A DNA stretch of 64,000 nt from NCBI RefSeq assembly GCF_002808045.1, contig NZ_CP025000.1:1364001-1428000 (forward strand), read 5' to 3'. Numbering within the stretch: position 1 is the first letter of the stretch; each line of letters begins with the position of its first letter. The DNA comes from Idiomarina sp. X4 (GTDB taxonomy: Bacteria; Pseudomonadota; Gammaproteobacteria; Enterobacterales; Alteromonadaceae). Shown in pieces: positions 42,218-50,319 of this stretch. The notes under the pieces are model-generated. The model was not told the origin of the DNA, made no database searches, and was given only the letters and a program-made list of their open reading frames with translations. Both the position numbers and the translations under genes were made by a program.

Positions 42218-44257
42218 TTACTTGTTGGTTTCTATATCGTCATTGAGATCTTCATCGTGCTTTTCGAGATCCCATGGCAGAACACCCGGACTGTGATGTC
42301 TGAAGTGCAGGTAGTTCTCGAATTGGTTAATGACGTCATTGATGATATCTGATGACTCATAACCGTATAGATCATACGACTGACCACCTTGTCTCAGGAA
42401 CACCTCTGCTCGGTAGTAGCTTTCACGGTTTTGGTCGTTGCTGAGCACAAACTCCGGCAGTAAGTAGTCGCGCAGACGAATTTCATACGCAAAATCGAGA
42501 TCATTTTCTCGTTCAACACTAAGAATGATGCGATTGTGCTCTTCGTCCGTTGTAAATTCGGCTGGCCAGTCCTGACTTTTCAGTTCTTCTTTTACTTTTT
42601 TCAAAGAGTCTGTCGCAGGTCCGTTAATAAATTCCAATACAGGTTCTTTCTTCGGAAAATCGACCAAGCCGGCTAAACGTTTTTTCCAATAGTCCGGACC
42701 CTCGTTAACACCACGACGGTGATGATGGCGGTGGCTCTTCAGACTATTGTATTGGTGCCCTTCAATAACCAATGCACGCCACATACCGGCTGCCGATATC
42801 AAAATAATGACAGCGAACGGTAAGGCACTGGTTATTGCCGCGGTTTGCAGCGCGCCTAACCCGCCGGCAACCAGCAATACTGCGGCAACAATACCTTCAC
42901 TGCTTGCCCAGAAAACACGTTGCCAAACGGGAGTCTCCATACCGCCTGAAGCTAATGAGTCGATAACCAGTGAGCCAGAGTCCGATGATGTGACGAAGAA
43001 GGTAATAATTAAGAGTACGGTAACAAAGCTAACAATACTGGTCAGTGGCAATTGCTCGTACAGTTTGAACAAAGCGATGGCCTGGTTATCCTGCACTTCC
43101 GAAATGAGTGCTGTGTAACCTTCGTTCATGATCATATTCAAAGCGGTATCGCCAAATACGGCGAACCAGAAAAACGTGAATATGGTAGGCACGAACATGA
43201 CTCCAAAGACAAATTGACGAATCGTTCTGCCGCGACTGATTTTAGCAATGAACAGCCCAACGAAAGGCGCCCACGCGATGGTCCAGCCAAAGATAAATAG
43301 CGTCCAGTTACCAATCCAGTCACTGCGTTCATAGGCTTGCAAGTTAAAGGTCCGTTCGACAATGCCGCTTAAGTAGGCCCCAGTGTTTTGCAGGAAGGTT
43401 TCCAGAATGTGGATGGTAGGCCCGGCAATAAACACGAATAACAACAGGAAAAGCACCAGTGTCATGTTCAATAGAGATAATCGTTTAATCCCCTTATCCA
43501 TACCGGCAACAACCGAGGCTATCGCCGCGAGAGTGATAACACCTATCGCAATCACTTGCACGGTTGTCCCCACAGGAATATCTTCCCACAGGTAATTGAG
43601 GCCGGTGTTAATTTGTATCACCGACAAGCCCAGGGTTGTGGCAATACCAAACATGGTGCCTAACACGGCAAAGGTGTCCACAGCGTGTCCTGCCGGGCCA
43701 TTAATTTTCTCGCCAATTAACGGGTACAAGGTTGAGCGCATCGAAAGTGGCAGGCCATGTCGAAATGAGAAATACGCTAAAACTAAGCCGACCAGCCCGT
43801 AGATGGCCCAAATGTGAAACCCCCAGTGGAAATAAGCAATTTGCATTGCCTGCTTGGCGGAGCCAACGGTTTCTGCGGCGCCCGCAGGGGGCTCAGCATA
43901 GTGCAACACTGGCTCGGCAACGCCGAAGAAAAGTAAAGCAATACCGTACCCTGCAGAAAACAGCATGGCGAACCAAGAGGTAAAGCTGTATTCCGGTTCA
44001 CAATGGTCTGGGCCTAACTTAATACGCCCCCAGCGTGATATTGCCACACCAATAATGAACACTAAGAAAAGAGCGACGGCGAGCATGTAAAACCAACCAA
44101 AGTTGTCAGTAATGCCTGCTAACGTCCAGTTAAACAGTTCACCGGCTTTTTCAGGCGCGCTTAACGTCCCTATTACCAGCAAAGCGATGACAATAACAGC
44201 CGGTAAAAACACCGGAATCAGTATTGCGTTGTGCCACTTAGCTTTCTCCGCTGACAT
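42218..44257 (-). CDS. betT: BCCT family choline/betaine transporter, BetT-like
   Basis: 679 residues against 677 in E. coli BetT. Twelve membrane helices with the BCCT signature around WTLFIFGWTIAWAPFVGLFI and ISRGRTIRQFVFGVMFVPTI, then a cytoplasmic C-terminal domain of about 150 residues (LRDYLLPEFVLSNDQNRESY and YDLYGYESSDIINDVINQFE), typical of the osmosensing tail of BetT. Imports choline or glycine betaine with a proton under osmotic stress, fitting a marine or halophilic host. No betA/betB neighbours here. Confidence 0.85.
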   Translation of the reverse strand: MSAEKAKWHNAILIPVFLPAVIVIALLVIGTLSAPEKAGELFNWTLAGITDNFGWFYMLAVALFLVFIIGVAISRWGRIKLGPDHCEPEYSFTSWFAMLFSAGYGIALLFFGVAEPVLHYAEPPAGAAETVGSAKQAMQIAYFHWGFHIWAIYGLVGLVLAYFSFRHGLPLSMRSTLYPLIGEKINGPAGHAVDTFAVLGTMFGIATTLGLSVIQINTGLNYLWEDIPVGTTVQVIAIGVITLAAIASVVAGMDKGIKRLSLLNMTLVLFLLLFVFIAGPTIHILETFLQNTGAYLSGIVERTFNLQAYERSDWIGNWTLFIFGWTIAWAPFVGLFIAKISRGRTIRQFVFGVMFVPTIFTFFWFAVFGDTALNMIMNEGYTALISEVQDNQAIALFKLYEQLPLTSIVSFVTVLLIITFFVTSSDSGSLVIDSLASGGMETPVWQRVFWASSEGIVAAVLLVAGGLGALQTAAITSALPFAVIILISAAGMWRALVIEGHQYNSLKSHRHHHRRGVNEGPDYWKKRLAGLVDFPKKEPVLEFINGPATDSLKKVKEELKSQDWPAEFTTDEEHNRIILSVERENDLDFAYEIRLRDYLLPEFVLSNDQNRESYYRAEVFLRQGGQSYDLYGYESSDIINDVINQFENYLHFRHHSPGVLPWDLEKHDEDLNDDIETNK

Positions 44258-44403
44258 AAAAACTCCTGTTTTTATTATGGTTTGTATATATATAGCCTAC
44301 TTAAATTGTTTTGTAATGGGTCACTTTACATTTCTTTTACTGCTTATTTTGTAGTCTTTACGGTATGATGAATGCCCGTTCATATTTTTCAGTTAGTGGT
44401 TAT

Positions 44404-45594
44404 ATGAAGGCTCAGAATTCATCAGTTGATTTAGTGAGTTTAACGAATGCACTGCCGGGCGCGGTCTATCAATTAGAGCTAACCGAAAGTGGCGACTGGC
44501 ACTTTCATTTTGTTAGTGAAGGTATTGAAAGCATTTACGGGTGCACCGTGAGTGAACTTCAGAAAAACACATGTGTCTTGAAAGATATTATTGTCGCTGA
44601 TGACTATGAGGCGGTAGTCAATAGCTTACTCGAGTCCGCGAAATATCAAATTCCGTGGAACAAAGAGTACCGAGTGGTTCGTAACGGTGAATTGCACTGG
44701 GTGTACGGGCATGCAGTGACCGAGCGGCAGGCGAATGGCAGTACGCTCTGGAAAGGGCAGTTACTGGATATTACTGAGCGGAAGCAGTTGGAATTGGCGG
44801 TGAAACGTCACCAGCGAAACCTTGAGCTGGCCGAACGAGTGGCAAATTTAGGCCACTGGAAACTGAATTTAAACACTGGCAAGTCGGTTTGGTCGGATAC
44901 TGTGTATGAGCTCTATGGTTTGGAAAAAAGCAAGACTGACCCCGGTCTTGATATTGTCATGGAAAAAACGCACCCACAGGACCGAAAAGCCGTAACCGAC
45001 GCTATTGAAGCCGCCAAAAAGTCAGGTGTGCGCGACGTGGAACATCGTATTATTCGCAGTGACGACACCGTTCGGTGGTTGCGGGAATCCGGTATTTATC
45101 AGCTTGATGAGAATGGTGATGAAATTATTTTTGGCACGGTTCAGGATATTACCGACTACAAAGAGATGGAGCTGAAGTTGCGCAGCACCGGTGGGGAGGA
45201 TGAACACACAGGCTTCTATAACCGACGTATGATGTTGCGTGCTCTCCAGCGACGGTTCAGTTTTTATAAAGCCCACCCAGAATACCCTTATTTTTTACTG
45301 GTTTTGAAAGTCACTAATGACTCTAAAACGCTCGCTAGAGCGGCAGAAATTGTTCGCGCGAATATCAGAGATTACGACACACCAGGACATTTAGGCAATG
45401 GCTTAATTACCGTTTTGCTGTCGACTCTGTCACGTCCGGAAAATAACAGCAGCCTTCGTCGTGTTATAACGGAACTGAGCGACGCCGGCATTGAAAGCCA
45501 TTGTATGTTGGAAGAAGCGAAGAATACCGATAACCGATTCGATGACATACTGGCGCGGGCATTACCTCGAGAAGCTGATTGCAGTTTAAATTGA
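44404..45594 (+). CDS. PAS-PAS protein with degenerate GGDEF domain
   Basis: 396 residues from the ATG at 44404; ATGs at 44365 and 44368 are alternatives and none has a strong ribosome site. A first PAS-like domain (about 10-130; LPGAVYQLELTESGDWHFHF, ending LLDITERKQLE), a second PAS/PAC (about 140-265; LGHWKLNLNTGKSVWSDTVY and FGTVQDITDYKEMELKL), then a worn GGDEF-like region (TGFYNRRMMLRALQRRF) where the catalytic GG[DE]EF is replaced by PGHLGNGLITV. It cannot be a cyclase; it may bind c-di-GMP or partner proteins. Its stop overlaps the convergent ligase stop by 9 bp; the photoactive yellow protein gene lies beyond. Confidence 0.82.
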   Translation: MKAQNSSVDLVSLTNALPGAVYQLELTESGDWHFHFVSEGIESIYGCTVSELQKNTCVLKDIIVADDYEAVVNSLLESAKYQIPWNKEYRVVRNGELHWVYGHAVTERQANGSTLWKGQLLDITERKQLELAVKRHQRNLELAERVANLGHWKLNLNTGKSVWSDTVYELYGLEKSKTDPGLDIVMEKTHPQDRKAVTDAIEAAKKSGVRDVEHRIIRSDDTVRWLRESGIYQLDENGDEIIFGTVQDITDYKEMELKLRSTGGEDEHTGFYNRRMMLRALQRRFSFYKAHPEYPYFLLVLKVTNDSKTLARAAEIVRANIRDYDTPGHLGNGLITVLLSTLSRPENNSSLRRVITELSDAGIESHCMLEEAKNTDNRFDDILARALPREADCSLN

Positions 45595-46821
45595 CCAATC
45601 TTGCTGCTTGCCCATTTCATTGACCGGAATGGCGTCTCCAAACGTAATATGCGTGGGGACTTCAATATCGAGAAGATGCTCGCTTAACCAATGCTTCAGA
45701 TCAGCTTCCGTTATTTTCTCGCTATGGTTTTTCAGAACCACAAACGCTTTTAACCCTTTACCTTCTGCTGGCTTTTTTTGTCTTACGGCAGCTGCACTGA
45801 CGGCTGGGTGTGACTCGATAAGTGTCATTACTCGCGACGGATAGACATTGGTGCCTTTAATAACAACAGCACTATCAACCCGCCCACTGACAATAAAGCT
45901 CTTATCGGATAGCCAGTTGAGCTTATCGGGCAACTCGTAACTTTGTTGTGTGTGCTTTTCCTGCAGGGTGTTTATCGACTCTTGTTGCCAGCGAGGCAGA
46001 AGTAGAAAGGGTTGCTCCGGTGAGAAGCGATAACCAATACCGGCAGTCTCAGAGCTGCCATAAATTTCAATAACGCGGGATGCGCCTGCCTCATAAAGCG
46101 CATTGATGGTTTCTGCTGGGCACGGGCCCGACGACGTTGTGAAAGTGACTCCGTGGGGTATATGGCTTAGTAGTTTGGTTGCCTGAGTTAAAGCTTCAGG
46201 GAAGCCTATAACGAGGTCGCCCGGCTGCAATGAACCGCTGGTAAATTGCTGAAAGGCACTAAAGCCCCGTATAACGGGAACGTCCAGAATGTCAGGCAGT
46301 AATACCGAGAATAACAACCCGTAAATATGATGCGACGGAACCAACGCAATGACGCGATGAACACTTGTACTTTGGGTACTAATCAGTTTGGCAAAGTAGT
46401 CTGCTTCGTCAGTGAGTTGAGCCCAGGAGTGTCTGCATGGCTTTGGCTGGCCTGTGCTGCCGGAGGTTGTGACCGTTATGTTGTTTGATGCAATGTCGCG
46501 GGCTTTCTGCACTATTTCCGACCAGTCACCGAGCGTGTTTTTGCGCAATAGATAGTCTTCAATACCGCTTTCTTCCATTTGGAAAAACTGTACAACACGA
46601 CCAGCAATTGCCATCCATTCAAGCGAGTCGACCACGATTTCGTTGTCGGTGCTATCGGTTGCTTTCCCGGTTGCTTTACTTTGCGGAACCAGCTCGTCGG
46701 TCGGCAGCCAGCGACGACGTCGCCACTCGTTACTTTCAGCAGGTCGAAGTCTTGTCAGCTCCTCGGCGATAAGATCACCAATGAGCTGAACAAGTGCTGG
46801 CTTTTTTAAGTTGACGCTCAC
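45586..46821 (-). CDS. AMP-dependent acyl/aryl-CoA ligase, probable p-coumarate ligase for PYP
   Basis: 411 residues, short for a typical ligase. The adenylation P-loop TTSGSTGQPK is at 118-127; YGSSETAGIGYRF holds the substrate/adenylate motif, and VSGRVDSAVVIKGTNVYPSR the hinge. Upstream of these, residues 63-105 (VVDSLEWMAIAGRVVQFF and on) resemble an acyl carrier protein with a DSL serine (Ser66). The gene follows the photoactive yellow protein gene after only 1 bp on the same strand, so its likely job is activating p-coumaric acid for the PYP chromophore. A fatty-acid or aryl polyene role is less likely in this context. Confidence 0.8.
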   Translation of the reverse strand: MSVNLKKPALVQLIGDLIAEELTRLRPAESNEWRRRRWLPTDELVPQSKATGKATDSTDNEIVVDSLEWMAIAGRVVQFFQMEESGIEDYLLRKNTLGDWSEIVQKARDIASNNITVTTSGSTGQPKPCRHSWAQLTDEADYFAKLISTQSTSVHRVIALVPSHHIYGLLFSVLLPDILDVPVIRGFSAFQQFTSGSLQPGDLVIGFPEALTQATKLLSHIPHGVTFTTSSGPCPAETINALYEAGASRVIEIYGSSETAGIGYRFSPEQPFLLLPRWQQESINTLQEKHTQQSYELPDKLNWLSDKSFIVSGRVDSAVVIKGTNVYPSRVMTLIESHPAVSAAAVRQKKPAEGKGLKAFVVLKNHSEKITEADLKHWLSEHLLDIEVPTHITFGDAIPVNEMGKQQDWSI

Positions 46822-46822
46822 T

Positions 46823-47200
46823 TTACAGGCGCTTTACAAAGACCCAGTAACTATCACCAGATAAGGCTTTTTTCATATGGACTTTGACTTTCGTGGGCTT
46901 CATTTCATAGTCGAAGACATACTCAAACATGGTATTTAAATCACCATTTTTTACGCCGTCGTCAAAGCGACCCTTGAATTCAGGGCTGTTTGTACAAGGT
47001 GCAACGTCTCGGAAAAAGTTTTTACCGACCACTTCTTCAGGGTTACGACCCGTAATGTCGCCTTCCGCTGCATTGTATTGAATAATTTTTCCGTGACTGT
47101 CGAGCTGAATAGCACCAAACGCAATATCATTGATTTTGTCATCAGACATTTGCGCCAGTTTGTTTTCAATATCTTCTGAACCGAATTGAACAATTTCCAT
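46823..47200 (-). CDS. pyp: Photoactive yellow protein
   Basis: 125 residues, the same length as Halorhodospira halophila PYP and very similar along its whole length. All chromophore residues are in place with the same numbering: Tyr42 and Glu46 ([12 protein letters not shown]), Thr50, Arg52, Cys69 ([11 protein letters not shown]), which carries p-coumarate through a thioester, and Met100 ([13 protein letters not shown]). A blue-light receptor of the PAS fold, in the cytoplasm. RBS AAAGGT. First gene of a two-gene unit with the ligase. No tyrosine ammonia lyase, which would supply p-coumarate, is found in the window. Confidence 0.97.
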   Translation of the reverse strand: MEIVQFGSEDIENKLAQMSDDKINDIAFGAIQLDSHGKIIQYNAAEGDITGRNPEEVVGKNFFRDVAPCTNSPEFKGRFDDGVKNGDLNTMFEYVFDYEMKPTKVKVHMKKALSGDSYWVFVKRL

Positions 47201-47346
47201 CGTCTTTTACCTTTTTTGGTCAATGTCTTTCTTTTAGTACCGAACGATGGAGATTAGATCACACTCCTTAACAAATTCTTTACTGTCATAGTCAAAATAG
47301 AGGTCTATACTTATTCTTTTATTAGCAACGTCGAGGGGACACAAGG

Positions 47347-47937
47347 ATGCCAAGAACACCCCAATTTCACCGTGAAACTGCCTTAAATAACGCGTTGTAT
47401 CTTTTTTGGCGACAGGGCTATCACGCCACTTCGATGAAAGACATTGAAGAAGCTATGGATATGCGTCCCGGTAGTATTTATGCGGCGTTCGGTAATAAGG
47501 AAGCCTTATTTAAAGAAGCGTTGGATGCTTACTTTTCTATGGTTGAGCAAAATTTTCGGGAAACCATCGCCAAGCAGCCATCGGTGCTACAAGGGTTCCG
47601 TCAATATTTGAAAGATATTGCAAGCACGGGCGAGAGTTGTGCGCCCACTAAAGCGTGCATGTTGGTCAAAACATTATTGGAGTTTGCGCCGGAAGATAAA
47701 GCCTTTAGTGACCCGGTATATGCATACTTTGATTCAATTGAGACAATGTTTAAAAGCGCGTTGGAAGACGCAAGAAGCCGTGGCGAGCTCAGTAAAAAAA
47801 GCTCACCCGGGCAGTTGGCTAGACTGATTCAAACCAATGTGATTGGTTTGAGGACAATGGCACGGCGGAGCCTGCCGCAGGCGCAATTGGAAGTGTTGGT
47901 CGATGACGTTATCGCCCGCATTATTCCAGTGAATTAA
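47347..47937 (+). CDS. TetR family regulator
   Basis: 196 residues. MPRTPQFHRETALNNALYLF and then RQGYHATSMKDIEEAMDMRPGSIYAAFGNKEALF give the TetR helix-turn-helix; the rest is a helical ligand domain with a conserved CAPTKACMLVKTL segment that resembles the AcrR/ComR-type regulators. It starts 146 bp from pyp in divergent orientation, and it may govern that operon or the convergent MFS gene, whose stop it overlaps by 17 bp. Confidence 0.88.
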   Translation: MPRTPQFHRETALNNALYLFWRQGYHATSMKDIEEAMDMRPGSIYAAFGNKEALFKEALDAYFSMVEQNFRETIAKQPSVLQGFRQYLKDIASTGESCAPTKACMLVKTLLEFAPEDKAFSDPVYAYFDSIETMFKSALEDARSRGELSKKSSPGQLARLIQTNVIGLRTMARRSLPQAQLEVLVDDVIARIIPVN

Positions 47938-49129
47938 ATAGTCCTTTGTAGCCCCTGGGATTAAACTGCCAAGTCATTGCCAGAATAATTAAGCCGACCG
48001 CAATGTGCAATTGCCAGCCGAATGTATAGTTGCCGGAAACATCACGAAACCAACCGGTAATTAACGGCATAAAGCTGGCAAACATAAAACCGATGCCTTG
48101 CATAAAAGACACCAGGCGCCCTGCCTGAACGGGATTATCAATATGGTCTAACGCCATGACAATACACAGTGGAAAGGCGCCGCCTAAACCGAATCCGCAA
48201 AGCGCCGACCATAGCCAGGGGGAAACGCCAGGAAACCAGCTCAGGCCAACAAAGCCAATCATTTGCGTCATAACGGCAAGCGTTAACCAAGGTCGGCGAT
48301 CTTGAGAACGTGATAACGTAGGCAGCACTAACGCCCCAATGACTTGAACGAGAGAGAAAAGCGCCAACAGGTTCCCTGATGCTTGGGCTGACCAACCAAA
48401 CTCTGCGTAAAAGGGAGCTATCCAGGCAATAAAGCCCGCATAGCCTGCATTTACTAAAGCGAAGTAGGCACCGAGCACCCAGGCTCTTGGTGACTTGTAG
48501 GCTCGCAGTAATAAATGCCTGGGTGGAATACTGGCGACGGGTGTCCGGTTGACTGGTAAATACCAAATGACCAAAACCAGCGCTGCCAGAAGACTCCAGC
48601 TACCCATTGCCTGATAGCGTTCTGGCAATAAATTAGCGGCCCAGGGCGTGGCAACCGCGCCTAATGCTGCCCCGCCTATTAAAGCCGCTGACCACAGCCC
48701 CGTGACCAATCCAAGACGTTTAAGATATTGCTGCTTTGTCAGCTCGGGAATCACTATGTGCAATAGGGAAATGCCGACACCGCCAACCACCGCGCTGGTT
48801 ATCATACTGGTACTGGTTGGTTCAAAGAGGCGGGAAACTAAACCAGCGGTTAAAATGAAAAGTCCCAAACCAATACCATGGCGGTAACCCAAAGCGGTGG
48901 TAACACGTCCGGCAAATAGCGCCATAGCACCAATCATTAGAATAGGAATGGTCGTAAGCAGCGATACTTCACTGAATGACAACCCGGTTATGTCGCGTAA
49001 TTCACCCGTTAATGGACCGATAGACGTAAGTAACGGTCTTAAATTCAGCCCTAATAGTACTAAAACAGCCAAGCTAACGACGAGTAGAATTCCTGAGGGC
49101 GCAGGAGTAAACGTTGGTCCTTTTGACAA
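47921..49129 (-). CDS. MFS transporter of the CynX/NimT type
   Basis: 402 residues, twelve helices. The family signature LGLNLRPLLTSIGPLTGELR stands in helix 1, followed by SLLTTIPILMIGAMALFAGR. CynX/NimT members export or import cyanate, nitroimidazoles and other small compounds; the substrate here is unknown. Convergent with tetR and divergent from gmk. Confidence 0.85.
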   Translation of the reverse strand: MSKGPTFTPAPSGILLVVSLAVLVLLGLNLRPLLTSIGPLTGELRDITGLSFSEVSLLTTIPILMIGAMALFAGRVTTALGYRHGIGLGLFILTAGLVSRLFEPTSTSMITSAVVGGVGISLLHIVIPELTKQQYLKRLGLVTGLWSAALIGGAALGAVATPWAANLLPERYQAMGSWSLLAALVLVIWYLPVNRTPVASIPPRHLLLRAYKSPRAWVLGAYFALVNAGYAGFIAWIAPFYAEFGWSAQASGNLLALFSLVQVIGALVLPTLSRSQDRRPWLTLAVMTQMIGFVGLSWFPGVSPWLWSALCGFGLGGAFPLCIVMALDHIDNPVQAGRLVSFMQGIGFMFASFMPLITGWFRDVSGNYTFGWQLHIAVGLIILAMTWQFNPRGYKGLFNSLE

Positions 49130-49242
49130 AATAATACCGCTGGTTATTTAAAACCTTACTTTACTGAATTTTCATCGTTGTGTGAAACCGTGTTATTCTT
49201 TGGCGCCAACAGTCGCTATCCTTTACTGAAAGAGTACCCGTT

Positions 49243-49884
49243 ATGACCGCATCTACGGCGCCAGGGAATTTATTTATCGTTGCAGCCCCCAGTGGTGCAG
49301 GTAAGTCGAGTTTAATAAAAGCTTTGTTGGACAAACACGCAGACAACTCCATGCAGGTGTCTGTTTCATCAACCACGCGCGCTCCCAGACCGGGAGAGGT
49401 AGACGGTGTGCATTACCACTTTTTAGACGTTGATGCATTTGAGAAGCGCATAGCCGCCGGGGAATTTTACGAATGGGCCAAAGTGTTCGACAACTACTAT
49501 GGTACGTCACGTAAGGTCGTTGAGTCGCTGTTGGCTGAAGGCAAAGATGTCTTTTTGGATATTGACTGGCAGGGTGCTCAGCAAGTGCGTGAACATCACC
49601 CCGAGGTGCGTTCTATCTTTATTGTGCCACCAAGTTTGTCAATTTTAGAGCAACGTCTCAGGGCGCGTGGGCAAGACTCAGAAGAAGTTATTGCTAAACG
49701 CATGGCCAAAGCTCAGGCGGAAATGTCGCATTATCATGAGTTCGATTACCTGTTGGTGAACGACGATTTTAATGACTCGCTGAATGCGCTGGAGCACATT
49801 GTGATGGCACAACGGCACAAAATGCCGCACCAACAAGTAAGATATTCACAGGTATTGAAGGAATTACTTGGATCGTCAGGCTGA
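49243..49884 (+). CDS. gmk: Guanylate kinase
   Basis: 213 residues. P-loop [15 protein letters not shown] near residues 15-29, then [20 protein letters not shown] and [12 protein letters not shown], the GMP-binding signatures. Converts GMP to GDP with ATP, in the cytoplasm. Heads the gmk-rpoZ-spoT-ridA block; the rpoZ promoter seems to overlap its 3' end. Confidence 0.97.
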   Translation: MTASTAPGNLFIVAAPSGAGKSSLIKALLDKHADNSMQVSVSSTTRAPRPGEVDGVHYHFLDVDAFEKRIAAGEFYEWAKVFDNYYGTSRKVVESLLAEGKDVFLDIDWQGAQQVREHHPEVRSIFIVPPSLSILEQRLRARGQDSEEVIAKRMAKAQAEMSHYHEFDYLLVNDDFNDSLNALEHIVMAQRHKMPHQQVRYSQVLKELLGSSG

Positions 49885-49896
49885 ATTCCGTATAAT
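49868..49896 (+). promoter_or_regulatory. Candidate promoter of rpoZ-spoT
   Basis: TTGGAT at 49868-49873 and a perfect TATAAT at 49891-49896, separated by 17 bp and overlapping the gmk stop. It is 52 bp before the rpoZ start. Confidence 0.5.
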
Positions 49897-49947
49897 TCTT
49901 AGCCTTTCGAAAAATGTCACTCAAGTTTTAGTGGGAGTAAGTAAGCC

Positions 49948-50217
49948 ATGGCTCGCGTAACTGTAGAAGATGCTGTAGACCGTGTAGGTAACCGTTTTGA
50001 TTTAATCTTGTTAGCGTCACGCCGCGCGCGTCAATTAGCTAATGGTAAAGAGCCACTCGTTGAAACTAAAAACGAAAAACCAACCGTTATTGCGTTGCGT
50101 GAAATTGAGCACGGCTTAATTGATGGCGAACGCTTAGACGTAGAAGAGCAAGCGGCTCAGCAAGAGCAAGATGCTGAAGAACTTCGTGCCGTTGATGCAC
50201 TGCGTGGCATTGAATAA
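49948..50217 (+). CDS. rpoZ: RNA polymerase omega subunit
   Basis: 89 residues. [20 protein letters not shown] and then [10 protein letters not shown] are the omega signature, with a Glu/Gln-rich C-terminal tail. Binds the beta-prime subunit and is needed for ppGpp response; pairing with spoT just downstream is classical. GTGGGAG lies before the start. Confidence 0.97.
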   Translation: MARVTVEDAVDRVGNRFDLILLASRRARQLANGKEPLVETKNEKPTVIALREIEHGLIDGERLDVEEQAAQQEQDAEELRAVDALRGIE

Positions 50218-50230
50218 TAGAAGTCAGTTC

Positions 50231-50254
50231 GCCAACGGTATCAATACCGTTGGC
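50231..50254 (+). terminator. Hairpin between rpoZ and spoT
   Basis: A perfect 10-bp stem GCCAACGGTA / TACCGTTGGC with loop TCAA, 14 bp after the rpoZ stop. It lacks a T-run, so partial termination, mRNA processing or 3' protection are more likely than full termination. Confidence 0.5.
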
Positions 50255-50319
50255 AAATCCCTCAAATCCCCTTATTCTGAAAGTATATCTATTATCCAGT
50301 CTTAACTGGGGAGTTACTG

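Noticed and set aside
46951..47223. 90-codon minus-strand frame overlapping pyp
   Set aside because: Out of frame with the PYP coding sequence, which is recognised residue by residue.
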